Source of the DNA: Picochlorum sp. 'celeri'
Lineage: Eukaryota; Chlorophyta; Trebouxiophyceae
Length of the DNA: 64,000 nucleotides
Direction: 5' to 3'
NCBI GenBank assembly: GCA_010909725.1
Contig: JAACMV010000018.1
Location: 682,001 to 746,000, forward strand
The notes under the pieces were generated by a model. It saw only the letters and a list, made by a program, of their open reading frames with translations, had not been told where the DNA came from and made no database searches. Shown here piece after piece: positions 12,711 through 23,873 of the stretch (position 1 is the first letter of the stretch; each line of letters begins with the position of its first letter). The position numbers were made by a program, and so were the translations under genes.

Positions 12711-14348
12711 TGTAAGTACGCCTCCGAGATAATCGGGCTCACTTCAGGTTTCAATGGCCTGGACATGTTGCTCGCAACAATTTCAAGAGGATCTGCGCCC
12801 TCGTGTATGACCTGGACAAGGAAAATTGACACATTAGTTGAAATGAATCGTATGGATATTTGTGTAATTTCTGTAAGCTCACCTTGTATATGCCTTCGAT
12901 GATGTGACACTCGACACCAACCTTCTCCGCTAAATGATGTGCACTTTTGGAAGTCAGTATACCTTCGGCTACGGCTGACATGCTACTCTGTATGTCTTTC
13001 AACTTTTCTCCTTTTCCAAGTCGCACGCCCACTGTACGGTTCCTGTGAAATACATCAAATCGATCAGGTGTCGATCATCTGATGAAAATTCGTGAGCTTA
13101 ACGCACGTACCTGCTTAAGTCTCCAGTGCAAGTCAGAATAAGATCGCCAACTCCTGAGAGCCCTGCCAAAGTAAGAGGATTGGCACCGCATTTCACTGCA
13201 GTAAAGCATTCACATGTTAGTCGCCACTAATGAGCATATTTGTGTACGAATGTCATACCTGCCAATCTTGACAACTCGTCCAGTCCTGCAGTTTCATAGG
13301 GATTCGTGAAGATCGTTAGGAGTGGATAATCGTGCGATGATTAAGAATTTTCGAACCTCTTGTCATGAGTGCAGCACGGGCATTAAATCCAAATCCTAAT
13401 CCATCGGAGATTCCACATGCGATTGCCAGTACATTTTTCAACGCGCCTCCGAATTCGACACCCACCGTATCATCTGTTGTATAACAACGGAACCGCACGG
13501 TGGACAGCAGATCTTGGACTTTCTTGGCTACAGTCTCATTCTTACTTGCGATTGTCACAGCCGTGGGCTGCTCCTGAGCAACTTCAGCTGCAAAGGAAGG
13601 TCCACTAAGAAATGCCAGCCTACGAACACATAGGTATTATTAAAGAGGTCATGGACAAATTCACGTGCAGCAATGAAAGAACGCATTACCAACCTGTCGT
13701 GAAGCTTATCTGGCAGAACTCGCTTCAATATTTGATCTGGCGTTTCTAGGGTCTACAATTACACACCAAGATCAGAGTTAAGTACGTGGAGATCTATTAG
13801 ATGATGAGTTTTGATATAGTTTCACGATCAGCGCACCTCATTCAAAATTCCCTTGGTGCAGCTACACAGAATCTACACATGCAAGTAACGTTGTTATACT
13901 TGTTATCCATAGTTGGTCACATCAGGTTTTCATGACCAGAGCATCAAACCCAACACCTAATTACCCACCTGATTACCATTGATATCATCAACAACCTGGC
14001 TCAACACTTTTTCTACAAATGGGGTTGGTATCACAATCAAAATCAACTCTCCGTGCACCATAGCAGCGTGAATATCTTGCGTCGCTCGTAAGTTATCAGG
14101 AAGGGTAAAACCCTGCAGTTGCTCAGACACAATTGAAGACATCAGTACCTGGGCCATTTCACACTGTATCCTGAAGCAACCTGACACACCTTGAAGAATA
14201 CCACATTTTCGTGATGTATATTAATACCGTCTACAACTTCTTGCTCTCGAGCCCAGACAAGAACATCATGTCCTTTTCTAGCACAATGGAGGGCCAAGGC
14301 AGTGCCCCAAGCACCACCTCCCAGAACAGCAACTCGATCTGTGGACAT
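12704..14348 (-). CDS. gpsA: NAD(P)-dependent glycerol-3-phosphate dehydrogenase (GpsA type)
   Basis: Reduces dihydroxyacetone phosphate to sn-glycerol 3-phosphate for membrane lipid synthesis; the bacterial-type enzyme is plastidic in plants (GLY1-like). About 346 aa from nine exons; the first is 14348-14190 and the last carries the stop at 12704-12706. Visible motifs: nucleotide-binding [12 protein letters not shown] near the N-terminus, [10 protein letters not shown], the catalytic-lysine region [22 protein letters not shown], and [11 protein letters not shown] followed by SRNRTVG. A further acceptor just upstream of the ATG (CAG before GGTTTTGAAAGG) suggests an extra 5' exon for a transit peptide, possibly starting near 14450. 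It is the most intron-dense gene in the window. Confidence 0.88.
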
Positions 14349-14769
14349 TTCTTCACAAGCAGATTTCCTTTCAAAACCCTGCGACGTATAAAGCAGTCAG
14401 CACAAACAGTTACGAGGTTACGGCATTTCCGTGGGGATCATTCTGAGATCAAAGTTTGTTTCCTCTGGCGGAGATTTTGCGGAAGTAATTCCACAACCTG
14501 ATCACAGCATTACTATCGATCATCTGTCATGGACGGTAGAAACCCTCCAATCTACAGTCCATTTCGACATACAGATCAGCTACATATAGATGTATTCAGA
14601 TGTGCGCAGCATACATTTAAGTGCTTCAAAAGTAGCTGGGGGTTTACCATCTGAACTGCAGTGACTTTGAAAACAGGGAAAGTTTGGCTAGGAAACACGA
14701 ATGTCTACATAGCCTCGCTTCCAATCAATCCACCAATCAAACCTTTTACTAGCTAATCACTTCCCACCT
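14349..14769. other. Region upstream of gpsA
   Basis: 421 bp. The part next to 14348 may contain a 5' exon of the dehydrogenase. The remainder contains no recognisable coding sequence. Confidence 0.4.
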
Positions 14770-15030
14770 CTAAACGGAAAGCACAGGAAACCGAATATTC
14801 TCCTCTCTCGCACCTTGAAGAGCTTGTAATTGAAGCAGCAGTATCACCGAAATTGGTTTCAGGGAATTTTGAGAGATTTCGCAGAATTTAACGCGTATTG
14901 GGTTTTCCTGGACGAGATGTCGCATGTATGTGGACCGGACCGAATCGTTAGAGATTTCTCTCATTCGTTCGAATGTGTCACGGGCCGTGGGTACCAACCG
15001 ATGAGTAACTTTCGTCAATTTAAGGAACAT
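14770..15030 (-). CDS. Unrecognised small protein, possibly mitochondrial
   Basis: Open frame of 86 codons starting with a clear ATG and a basic, amphipathic N-terminus (MFLKLTKVTHRL...), followed by a helical charged segment containing ERMREI and STYMRHLVQEN. A GTGCGA donor near the end could splice to an acceptor at about 14710 and give a slightly different C-terminus. Size and character recall LYR/FMC1-like assembly factors of mitochondria, but no diagnostic LYR motif is present, so no function is assigned. It is divergent to the RECQ4-like gene (168 bp between starts). Confidence 0.4.
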   Translation of the reverse strand: MFLKLTKVTHRLVPTARDTFERMREISNDSVRSTYMRHLVQENPIRVKFCEISQNSLKPISVILLLQLQALQGAREENIRFPVLSV

Positions 15031-15198
15031 TTTTGAATTTTCCGTCGTTCACTAGATGCGCGATTGTTATACCATCACATTTGTCAAAATTAAATCCAAT
15101 TAATTCGAAGCATTTCATGGATTGGTTGTTTCCGAGGTGACGACAATTTCAAATTTCAAGCTCAGCGGAACTGATTCGAGCACAAGTCGTCAGTCGTG

Positions 15199-18100
15199 AT
15201 GGCATTTCTCGAGGACAGTGAGGAGAGAATTGTCAGTGATTCAGAAGACTGGGCCGGCTATGAGTCTAACCCCTTTTGCTCGAGTAAGAAAGATGAGTTT
15301 GAAGGCAAGGAACGCAACGTTTTCCTGCGGAATCGCTCTGGGCTCAAGGACCGCAGGCGAGAACTGTCGACAGGAGAAAAGCGTTCGAAGTATCAATGTC
15401 AGGTGGACGAGGACTTGAGTCCTGCTTTTCGGGAGAATGACACAAGTGGTGCTCGTGTGCCTGGGCTTTCTTGGGAAGTAGATTTGTCTAGGAGTAAGGC
15501 AACCGTCAGGTCTTGCTCAAGAAAGATTGCGAAGCATTCTTTTTTGGATAAAGATCCAAAAGTTTTAGATGCGAAGCTCGAGCGGGAAAGGAGTGTGAAT
15601 GTCGACTCTGGCGTCAAGCCAAGTGTTGCTGTGTTTCCGCAAGGCAAGCAGGCTGCACAAGCAAGTGCAGTTAGAATGTGTACCAGGAAGGATGGTGCGA
15701 CCGTTATCACTGCATCACATAACCAGGGAAAAAGTCGTGACGATCCGGTCAAGGTGAAAGGGAACAATGGTTGGGGTAATAATTTTGTTCGTCTTAATCT
15801 TAAAGTATGTGATCGTGTGATTTATGCAAGTTCTTTGTTTTGTATCACTGACATGTCTAATACTTGGCTTCCAGAAATTCAACAGTAACATAGGGCGGGT
15901 GAAAGGAGCACGCAAGTTCAAAAGAAAATTTAAATCAAAATGGAAGACTGAGCCTATGAGACAAGTTGGAGACGGAGCAAATTACATGTGTGGTTGGGAG
16001 CATGGCAGTTCCCTGAGGTGCTATAAATGTGGACAGATGGGACACTTTTCGTCCTCTTGTACTAACAGTCAGATGATCGATGCAGATTCTTGCTCGATGG
16101 ACTTGCTCTCAAGCAATGATGATGAGCCTACCAATCTTCCATCATCATCCAAGGACCTTAACCCTTCGGATGAAACATCTTCTCAGAAAGGCCCGTTGTA
16201 CAAATGGAGTACAGAGAGTTGTCAACAGGACATTTTAAACATATTGGAAGCTAAATTTGGATATAAAGCATTTCGAGGGAGCCAGGAAGAAACGATCCTG
16301 AAAGTATTGCATGGGGAGTCATGTTTGAACATCATGCCAACTGGTATGGGTAAATCTTTATGCTACCAGCTTCCTGCGTTCTTTTTAGAAGTTCCTGTGG
16401 TAGTAATATCTCCCCTGATTGCTTTAATGCAAGATCAATGTTCTGCAGCACCGCTGGAGTTGAATGCTGCAGTCCTTTGGTCAGGACAATCTCCTATCGA
16501 AGCAAAACATATTCTTGATGGTTTAAAGAACGGAAAAGTAAGGCTAGTGTTTATTAGTCCTGAAAGAGTAACTAATCAGCATTTTTTGGAGGCAATCAGA
16601 CCATGGCTCCCCCTGCAGTTGTTAGTGATTGATGAAGCACACTGCATTTCTGAATGGGGACATTCTTTCAGGCCATCATATTATCGATTGGGAAACGTTA
16701 TCAGATCCGAACTCCTGTGCAAAAGTATTCTAGCATTGACAGCGACTGCTACTTATGATACAGAGCTATGCATGCGAGATTGTTTAGGTATAAGTGCAGA
16801 AAACACTTTTCGGTGCTCTGAAATTAGGCCAAACATTGAAATCAGTGTCGAAATGCTCAGTGCTTTTCCGACGAAAACTGACAAGTGGCAGGACATGGCC
16901 AAAAGTTGAACGTGATGATATCAACCTCCACTAGGACAATAATATACTGCAGTTATCGGAAAGATGCTGATGATTTGACCAGAGCCTTGACTGTGGCAGG
17001 AGTCAGGGCCAAGTCATATCATAGTGGGACTTTTACCACAGAAAGGGAGAAGATTCTTTCTTCCTTCGTCAAGGGAACACTCAAAGTTGTTGTTGCTACT
17101 ACTGCTTTTGGTATGGGGGTGAATATTGCCAATGTTGATTTGGTGGTGCATGCATCCATGCCCAGGAGCCTTGAAGAATACGTTCAGCAGATAGGTAGAG
17201 CAGGAAGAAGTGGGCAGCACTCCAAATGCGTGTGCTTTTTATCTGAAAGTGATTTTTTGACTCTCAGATCATTGGCTGTGAATCCTTATTTAAACCAGAA
17301 GGTTATCAATAAGGTGGTAGATGCTACCATAGGTGATTCTTACAGAGGGAAGTATCAAATCATACATTTGAAGGAATTTTCATCTGCTAGCGTTCCAGAA
17401 GAGACCATAGAGAGTATCATTTGCTATTTAGAGAATGAATATACTCCGCTATTGACGTATTTTGGGAAAGTCCCACAAAAAGCCAGGGTTTCCTTCTATG
17501 CAAAACCGCCAGAGGAGATGAATGATATATCACTGGTTAACACGATTATTCAGTGCACAAAACCCAGATCTGGAGTATATCATGTTGACATCGCCGCCTT
17601 GTGCAGTAAAAATGGTTTATCTCCCTCGAAAAATTTCGAGGAATTGGCAGCTTTGTCCCAGAGAGGCCTCATTGGCTTTCAGGCCTCAAAAGAGGTTGGG
17701 TTCTGTGTTCGAATTGATAGCATTGTCGATTCTGGATGCAAAGACAAAGTTGCTGCAGGTGTGTTAAAGTGGCTTCGAAAAGTCAATTCTATTTCTATTC
17801 AAAAATTGGACACTGCATTCAAAGCATTTCAAGCAACCTCGCTGATTGATAAAGAAAGCCAAGGGAAAGCTCTCCAGTCTGTTTTAAATTGTTATTTCAG
17901 CGTCAATAACATTGATCAAGTAGAAAATACAATCAATAGCATTATCTTATCGCATAATTTACAGTCAGAGTGTGTTTTCCCTGTGAAGCGAGGAGGAACA
18001 GAAATAAATGGTGCAGTAAAGGCTGTGGAACGAAAAGCTTGTCAGCAAGGTTTTGAGATCTCAGCCGTCGAAATCGCCAATATTCTGCATGGAGTTGGCA

Positions 18101-18207
18101 AGGACAAGTCCTTCAAGAATAGCATGGGACTGTTTTGGGGCAGCATGAAGAAGTATGACTATATCGATGTCCTTACAATTGCCCATAATTTATTTGAATT
18201 GAAATGA
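15199..18207 (+). CDS. RECQ4-like DNA helicase, with a 1-nt reading-frame break
   Basis: 3'-5' RecQ-family helicase, about 980 aa. Exon 1 is 15199-15804; after a 70-nt intron exon 2 starts at 15875. A CCHC zinc knuckle (CYKCGQMGHFSSSC, encoded near 16020) precedes the helicase core, an arrangement typical of RECQ4. Core motifs: MPTGMGKSLCYQLP (motif I), DEAHCISEWGHSFRPSY (motif II/aromatic loop), ALTATAT, then IIYCSYRK (IV), VVATTAFGMGVN and QQIGRAGRSG (VI). The frame changes between motifs III and IV: the first frame stops at 16907-16909 just after an A4 run at 16901-16904, and coding continues in the next frame. Both flanks look intact, so this is either a one-base sequence error in the homopolymer or a real disabling indel. 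Confidence 0.85.
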
Positions 18208-18253
18208 ATCCATATTCATGTGGACCTGTACAAAGTTGAATACAAGTATCAAA

Positions 18254-20198
18254 TCATTTATCAAAAAGCTTTGCAAATGGCCTTTTCTCTACAGTTATCT
18301 CTTGCTGAGCATCAGTTTTTGCTGCATTGTCATTGTCAATCATTCCCATCCATTTTGAATTACTCAATCCATCCAGGAACGAGAGGATCGATGTTGTCGG
18401 ATGAATAACGTCTAGTGCAGAGAGGTTACACTCCTCTTTCAAGGTCCCAGTGCCCTCTTTTTCTTGTTCCCTTTGTTTGCCATTATTACCAGGTGACTCT
18501 GTTGGGTAACAAGAGTCGAATATTCCCTTCAGAGTTCGAATCGGAGAGCTATCAGCATCAAACCGATGAAACTCGCTAGGCAACTTGAAAGACGAAGGTG
18601 GTGAAAGTGAAGCAATATTGAGATGCAAATCTTCCTGCGTATTTGATTGTGGTGTCGATGCTGGGGGCATCTTCTGCGGACTGCTCAAATTCTCTGGCGT
18701 AGTTGTCTTTAGTGCCTCAGCGATTGAAAGTCGCACTTTAGGGTCTTGATTTTGCAAGGCTTCAAGCAGTGATTCTTCCTTCTTGTCCGCAATGGACCTG
18801 GAAGGATCAAATGCTGGATACTTCTTAATGGACACCTGAGATGACCCTCTGGCAGGAAGATGAGATGGACAATACTTTCCTTGCATCAGGTTGTAGTTTT
18901 GAATTTGCTGCATTGCACCAGCATATTGCATCCAGCCGTTTTTCAAAATCTTTCCTGGTGGTACCTCATTTGGCTGGCCATTAGAGACCCTCTTCTTCTG
19001 CCTTTTTGCTTTCTTCTCCTCCTTCTCCACCGTCTGTGATCCTAGGAGTCTATTCAGGCCTATTGGAATTCTTTTCTGTTCTACAAATTCAAAGACGCTG
19101 TTGCCACCTGGTCGCTGTTTTGGTGAACTATTAATAGGTGATGGTGGTTTCGCCTTTGATATCGGGCTAAATGCAGGCAAGCTGTCAGAATTCAAAATAT
19201 CGATCAGCGATTTCCTCCCATCCTCCTGGGGACTCGTCCTTAATTTCTTCTCAATATGATTCGTGTGGATAACAGCAGTCGCTGGTATAGAGGTTGGAGC
19301 ATATGATTCCCAAACATACCCTAATGTTGATGGTGAAGAGATTTGCAAAGCAACCATTAAATCCACCAGCTGCAGGCAAAGAAAGAGGAAATAAGTTCAT
19401 CTACAGGATAGCTGTATAAGACTATACAAAGAACGCACCGTGAGCTCTCTATCACGAATGGGATCACCCCAGCTAAGTGGCTTTAGGGCCACAGGGCCCC
19501 CTTCAGGTGCCTTCAACCTGACACCACCTTTTCCCAGATGGCGCAAAGCCACGTCCCAAGAATTACGAAGCTGATCTATGATACCAACAATCTTTTGAGA
19601 AGGATTAAAACTCAATCTCGGACATGGATCGCATCCAGAAGAAGCTATACTATTTGCAAGATTCTCATCAAATGGCACCAGCAAAATTTCGACACGTTGC
19701 GCAGCATACAGATTGGCCATGGCATCTGCAGGCTCCTTGACATGATGACTTTCACTTCCTATTTGCTGTGGATTCGATTTACTTGTTTCTACAGGAGGTG
19801 ATACTACCCTATCAACACCGGACAACTCCTCAACAGAATCCTGTTTCTTTTGAGTCCTCTTTGGGGCCACAAATGTATCGTAAAATTTTATCAGGATACC
19901 GTGCATCTTTCTGTTTGTCATACCGCACGTTTCTTTACCCTTAACTAGCCATTGGAATGTTTTCTGGTAAAAGGCACAAACTTGCTCGACCGTCTTAGAG
20001 CCAAGGGTGCTCGAGATGTCTCGACAACAGTCCTCAACCGATCGATCACCAGCCACACGAAGATATTCATAGAAATATCTTTCCTCTGATACCTTCCACG
20101 CTCCTTTGGGACCACCTGCACAAATGCAACACACACGTCAGGAGACTCATGGATGTTCCAGTCTTTCACTGCCTACACGTACCGCCTGTACTCGCCAT
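18254..20198 (-). CDS. SANT-domain nuclear protein related to plant TKI1/cramped
   Basis: About 602 aa in three exons: a 16-nt first exon (20198-20183), 20115-19439, and 19369-18254. Residues ~6-70 form a SANT/Myb-like domain (GAWKVSEERYFYEYL ... VEQVCAFYQKTFQWL). The region at ~150-245 (VEILLVPFDE, PRLSFNPSQKIVGIIDQL, then LVDLMVALQISSP across the last splice site) follows the layout of the TSL-kinase interacting protein 1 / cramped family of plants. The C-terminal ~350 residues are low-complexity, Ser/Pro/Lys-rich and probably disordered, with a basic stretch (KKAKRQKKR) that could be an NLS. Role presumed chromatin-related from family only. Its stop is 46 bp from the convergent RECQ4-like stop. 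Confidence 0.7.
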
Positions 20199-20546
20199 AA
20201 CCCCTCCTCTTAATTGACTAATAAAATCATATATTTAATAAGAGAACATAAATTGATATCCCTTTCGATTCAGATACAACGAGGAAAATTCGGAAATTTC
20301 AAATTTTCGCGTCGAATTCTGATGTCTATATGCGAAAAGTAATCCTAGAACCTTTCATAATCAATGAAATATATATTTTAATGCAAATATATACATATTG
20401 TAGGCATGCAATCTTGCCCACAAGAAGCAAAATAACCCAACATTGGACACGTCCTATTTATGAAAAAGCTAGGCATGGATCCTAGACCCAAGGGATCTCG
20501 ATGACAAGGTGTTGTTACAAGAGAGATCAAAGTAGTATGCAATCAT
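20199..20546. other. Intergenic region between PGRL1 and the SANT gene
   Basis: 348 bp between two minus-strand genes: the 3' end of PGRL1 and the promoter of the SANT gene. It is AT-rich around 20340-20400. No feature recognised. Confidence 0.5.
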
Positions 20547-21649
20547 TTACGATGAAGCTGGGGCTGCCTCTTTCTTCGCGGGCTCCTCTGGCTCCTGAAC
20601 GACCACCTGTCTACTCTTTGCATCGAATCTAAGCTTGGACTTGCACTCGGAGCATTCCACGATGTTGGCATCCCTGTTTCCTGACACAGTGAATATGTCT
20701 CCAAAGTAGGCTACATTCTCAGTACCACAGTTTGGGCATTGGGCTTTCAACACGAGTGCATCCCTGAAGACCAAATTGGTAATGGCATTTGACAAGACAT
20801 ACACAGCAGGAAGAATGACTCCCCAGACAACAATGATGCCAAATGGCTCTGGCAGTTCCATCAGCTGTGTCACCTCGAAGCCAGTCAAATCGTCAATGCT
20901 GAAAAGGGCTGCTAATACCGTGATTGCAGCCGGGGCATTCAAACTTAACATTCTCAGGTAGTCCACATTGGCATCAGAATACATCTTCCTAGACCGAATG
21001 CTGCAACGAGCTCCTTGGAAGGTCACAGCACTTCCCTCCTGTCGCAAAGCATTCTTCAGTTCATCGAATTCCTCATTTGATATGATTGGCTTTCCAGCAT
21101 TGTACGCCATTGTCGCCTCCAAGAACCTCTTCTCATTTGAAGAGAGAACGGCAACCTTGCTTCCACTCCAAAGCAACTCATCTTTCAGCAAGTCGAACTC
21201 TTCGTCCGAAATTGAGGGCGTCCCGTCATAGTAAAATGCCTGTATACGGAACATCAAAGAGATAAATTATAAATCAGGAGCACTAAACAAAGCGTGACAC
21301 GTACAGAGAGTGCTTCCAAGAAAGCCTGCTCCTTCTCCCCCAGCGTCATCTGACTCACTGGTTTACCCCCTTCCATATCAAGACTACAATAATCATTGAT
21401 ATTAGCACCGCATCCCTCTGCAATGTACAATACCACCAGGTGAACTCATTGGTACGCTGAGCAGGGGCTCGCACTGCCTGACGCTCAATTCAGCGTGTTC
21501 TAAGGTTTCTTTGTGATGTACATACCTGACTCTTCATTTGCTTTCACTCTGAATCTGTTCGAGGCTGTGCATGGCCTCTGAACGAGACGGGGGCAAGCGT
21601 TCCTTACGCCCAAACTCACAACACCCTGGACTTTGTTCACAGCGTACAT
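20547..21649 (-). CDS. PGRL1: PGR5-like protein 1 (PGRL1), thylakoid cyclic electron flow
   Basis: Thylakoid membrane protein that with PGR5 supports antimycin-sensitive cyclic electron flow around photosystem I. Exons 21649-21526, 21417-21305 and 21239-20547 give 309 aa. The first ~40 residues are a plastid transit peptide. Two related repeats, FYYDG.P.ISDEEFDLLKDELLW and AYNAGKPIISNEEFDELKNAL, precede two hydrophobic segments (around FSIDDLTGFEV and the following valine-rich stretch). The C-terminus has the CPNCGTEN...CSECKSKL cysteine pairs that bind iron or form redox disulfides in PGRL1. The C-terminal tail is Glu/Pro/Ala-rich. Divergent to the exonuclease gene with 245 bp between starts. 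Confidence 0.93.
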
Positions 21650-21894
21650 GTCTCTTCGGTAGATGTATTAAAAGGTATCAAATCAATTTCCAATCATCTC
21701 AGACCCTGCCGACAGCTAGATATACAGGGGATGAATCCCTTGGAGAGGATTCGAACGCATCATATGATGCATCTCGATCGATATCTAATGTTCTATTCAA
21801 GACATCCTAGACAACTTTGAAAAGAGCTGGGGGTCTGACGAGGACAGGTGATTGAGAAAACAGTTTATTACCTTGAGAGAAAGGAATAGATGTA

Positions 21895-22741
21895 ATGTTC
21901 TTCTCGATCGATGTCGAATGTGTCGCTGTAGGTACAGACCACAATGCAAGAAGCGTGGCACAGATTTCCTTGGTGGTACGTTGATGGATGAAGTTACACT
22001 CATTATCATGCGAAATAATCTTCTTCATATATTTTTAATCCAGAATCAGTTTGAGCAAGTGCTTCTGAATTTGTATGTGAGGCAAGAGGCTCACGTGGTG
22101 TCGTATCTCACCCCCCTTACTGGGTACGTTGCCATGCATGGTCTGGCATTCCACATGTGTCCCGTGTATTGACTGCTGGTGATGATGTAGGTTATCAAAA
22201 GAAATTCTCGATACCCAGGGGATCCCTTTGTCCCATGCTCTTCATCTCCTGAGAACAATGCTCCCAAAGGATGCTATTCTTGTGGGACAGAATATTTCCA
22301 AGGATGTGGAATGGCTGGGGTTGAAATATGGTCAGGATTTTCAGGAACTCAAAGATTTGACTGGCCTTTTCAGGGTCTTGAATCCAAAGTATAATTCGTA
22401 TTCGGTATTTTCTCAGGATCACTTGGTGAAGACTCTGTTGAACTGGGATGTCTCTGGCAATCATGACGCAGTTGGGTATGTTTGTGAATCCTCTTGTACT
22501 TTTGTGACCCAATTTTTACAATTTTTATCTATTTTTCCTGCGTAGGGATGCGATAAAGTCGATACGATTATATCATTTGTACCTTCAATCTCAAAACCAG
22601 CCGGGGTTGTGGGACGAATTATGCCGGAAGCTCTTGGAGTCCACGCCCGAGCCCTCTTTTGCCAAACTGCATCCAACATATGAGGGTGTCTGCATGGGTA
22701 ACAGAAAGACGTGCTCTTGTGGAGCTCCATTCTTTGGATAA
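21895..22741 (+). CDS. REXO4-like 3'-5' exonuclease (DEDD superfamily)
   Basis: RNase T-like exonuclease of about 213 aa, consisting of little more than the catalytic domain. Exons 21895-21975, 22044-22123, 22191-22475, 22546-22741 with 67-70-nt introns. Catalytic motifs: IDVEC at residues 5-9 (ExoI), ILVGQNISKDVEWL (ExoII) and NHDAVGDAIKS (ExoIII, formed across the last splice site). The ISLVNQFEQ segment made by the first splice resembles RNA exonuclease 4 and related rRNA or small-RNA trimming enzymes. The C-terminus ends in a small Cys cluster (CSCG). The substrate cannot be told from sequence. Confidence 0.75.
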
Positions 22742-22797
22742 TACATATTATTGGTGTAACATCGATGTGCGAATAAATTAGGGCAATGTTTCTTTAG

Positions 22798-23662
22798 CTA
22801 ATCGAAAACAATCTTCTTTCCTGCTGGCTTGTGTAAATGGATTGCTAGCATGTCCTTCGATTCCTTTTTTGCTGCCCATGATGGGTGCAGAGGAGCTTCA
22901 GCCGCTTTCTTCGTTTGATTTTTCTTTCTCTCTGAAGATTTATGCTTTGCATCCGTGCCATGCAATTTCTCCGCAAGCCTTTGCCGAGCCCTCTGTCCCA
23001 TTCTATTTTTTGGCTTTTTTCTCTTGACCTTGTCCTGGCTTTTAGGGATTGCATCTTTTGCAGAGGCTTTCACCGTCTTCTCCTCAACTCTTTGGAGATC
23101 ATCTACCTGACTTTGTTTAGGCTTTAATGGCATGTTCTCCACCACAGGATTCGTCTTGGCCTCCTGCAGTTTTTCCTTGATATCCCTCAAGCCTTGCACA
23201 TGATCAACTACAACCTGAGAACCTGCGACCCTGATGGAATCTTCATCTAACTCTTCTTCTTGTGGGCCATCTGCACACAAAAAGCTCCAAACTTTTGCAA
23301 CATCGATATTTTTCGTCCGTTTCAATTTGTCTTCCAGGGGAGGAACATGGGTTGGTTGAGAGTCCTTTGCCTTCTTCAGACTCTTTACTACTTTTCGAAT
23401 TTCTGCCTCCTTACTTTTCTTGATTGCCTGTATTGTACCATGATGAAATTCTAATCATTGATCTATCATATTCAGATGGAGCCAAACGAGCCATACCCTT
23501 TTGAGTTGAACCTTGCATGCGTGAAGTTTTTTCCCGTAGTATTCCTCCCTGTAATCGGGTTAAATGTCATCAAAAATGTTTCTGATCCAAAAGAAAATGA
23601 AAACATCCACCATACCCTTTGGTTGAGCTTCTTTTGCGGACTTTAGGACGAGAGTTTCCCAT
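22798..23662 (-). CDS. Bud22/SRFBP1-like ribosome biogenesis protein
   Basis: Very basic protein of about 242 aa. Exons 23662-23616, 23548-23497 and 23427-22798. The N-terminus (MGNSRPKVRKRSSTKG) leads into a Lys-rich helical region spanning the splice sites (YYGKKLHACKVQLKRAIKKSKEAEIRKVV). The C-terminus has the block typical of Bud22: basic KxxxKNRMGQRARQR, then LHPSWAAKKESKD and finally GKKIVFD. Bud22 is a nucleolar factor for 40S subunit formation. The middle is poorly conserved and probably disordered. Stop lies 56 bp from the convergent exonuclease stop. Confidence 0.7.
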
Positions 23663-23873
23663 GCCGTCTTTACATGTGGTTTGACATTTTGTACACGTTA
23701 AGTTGCTGATCGTAAGATATAAATAGTATAAAATTACATACTTGGTTTACATTCGCACAGTAGTGTAGATGTCAAAATCCATGCAAAGACCAAATGTCGA
23801 GGAAAAAAGAGTGCCTTATGCATCATTTCAGATCTGATCGAGATCAAATGGGAAAGGCAAGTGAAGCTGCAGT

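Noticed and set aside
16885..16952. 68-nt intron that would explain the RECQ4 frame change
   Set aside because: Donor GTGGCA does not fit the local consensus, and splicing would delete the conserved IIYC motif; a one-base indel explains the data better.
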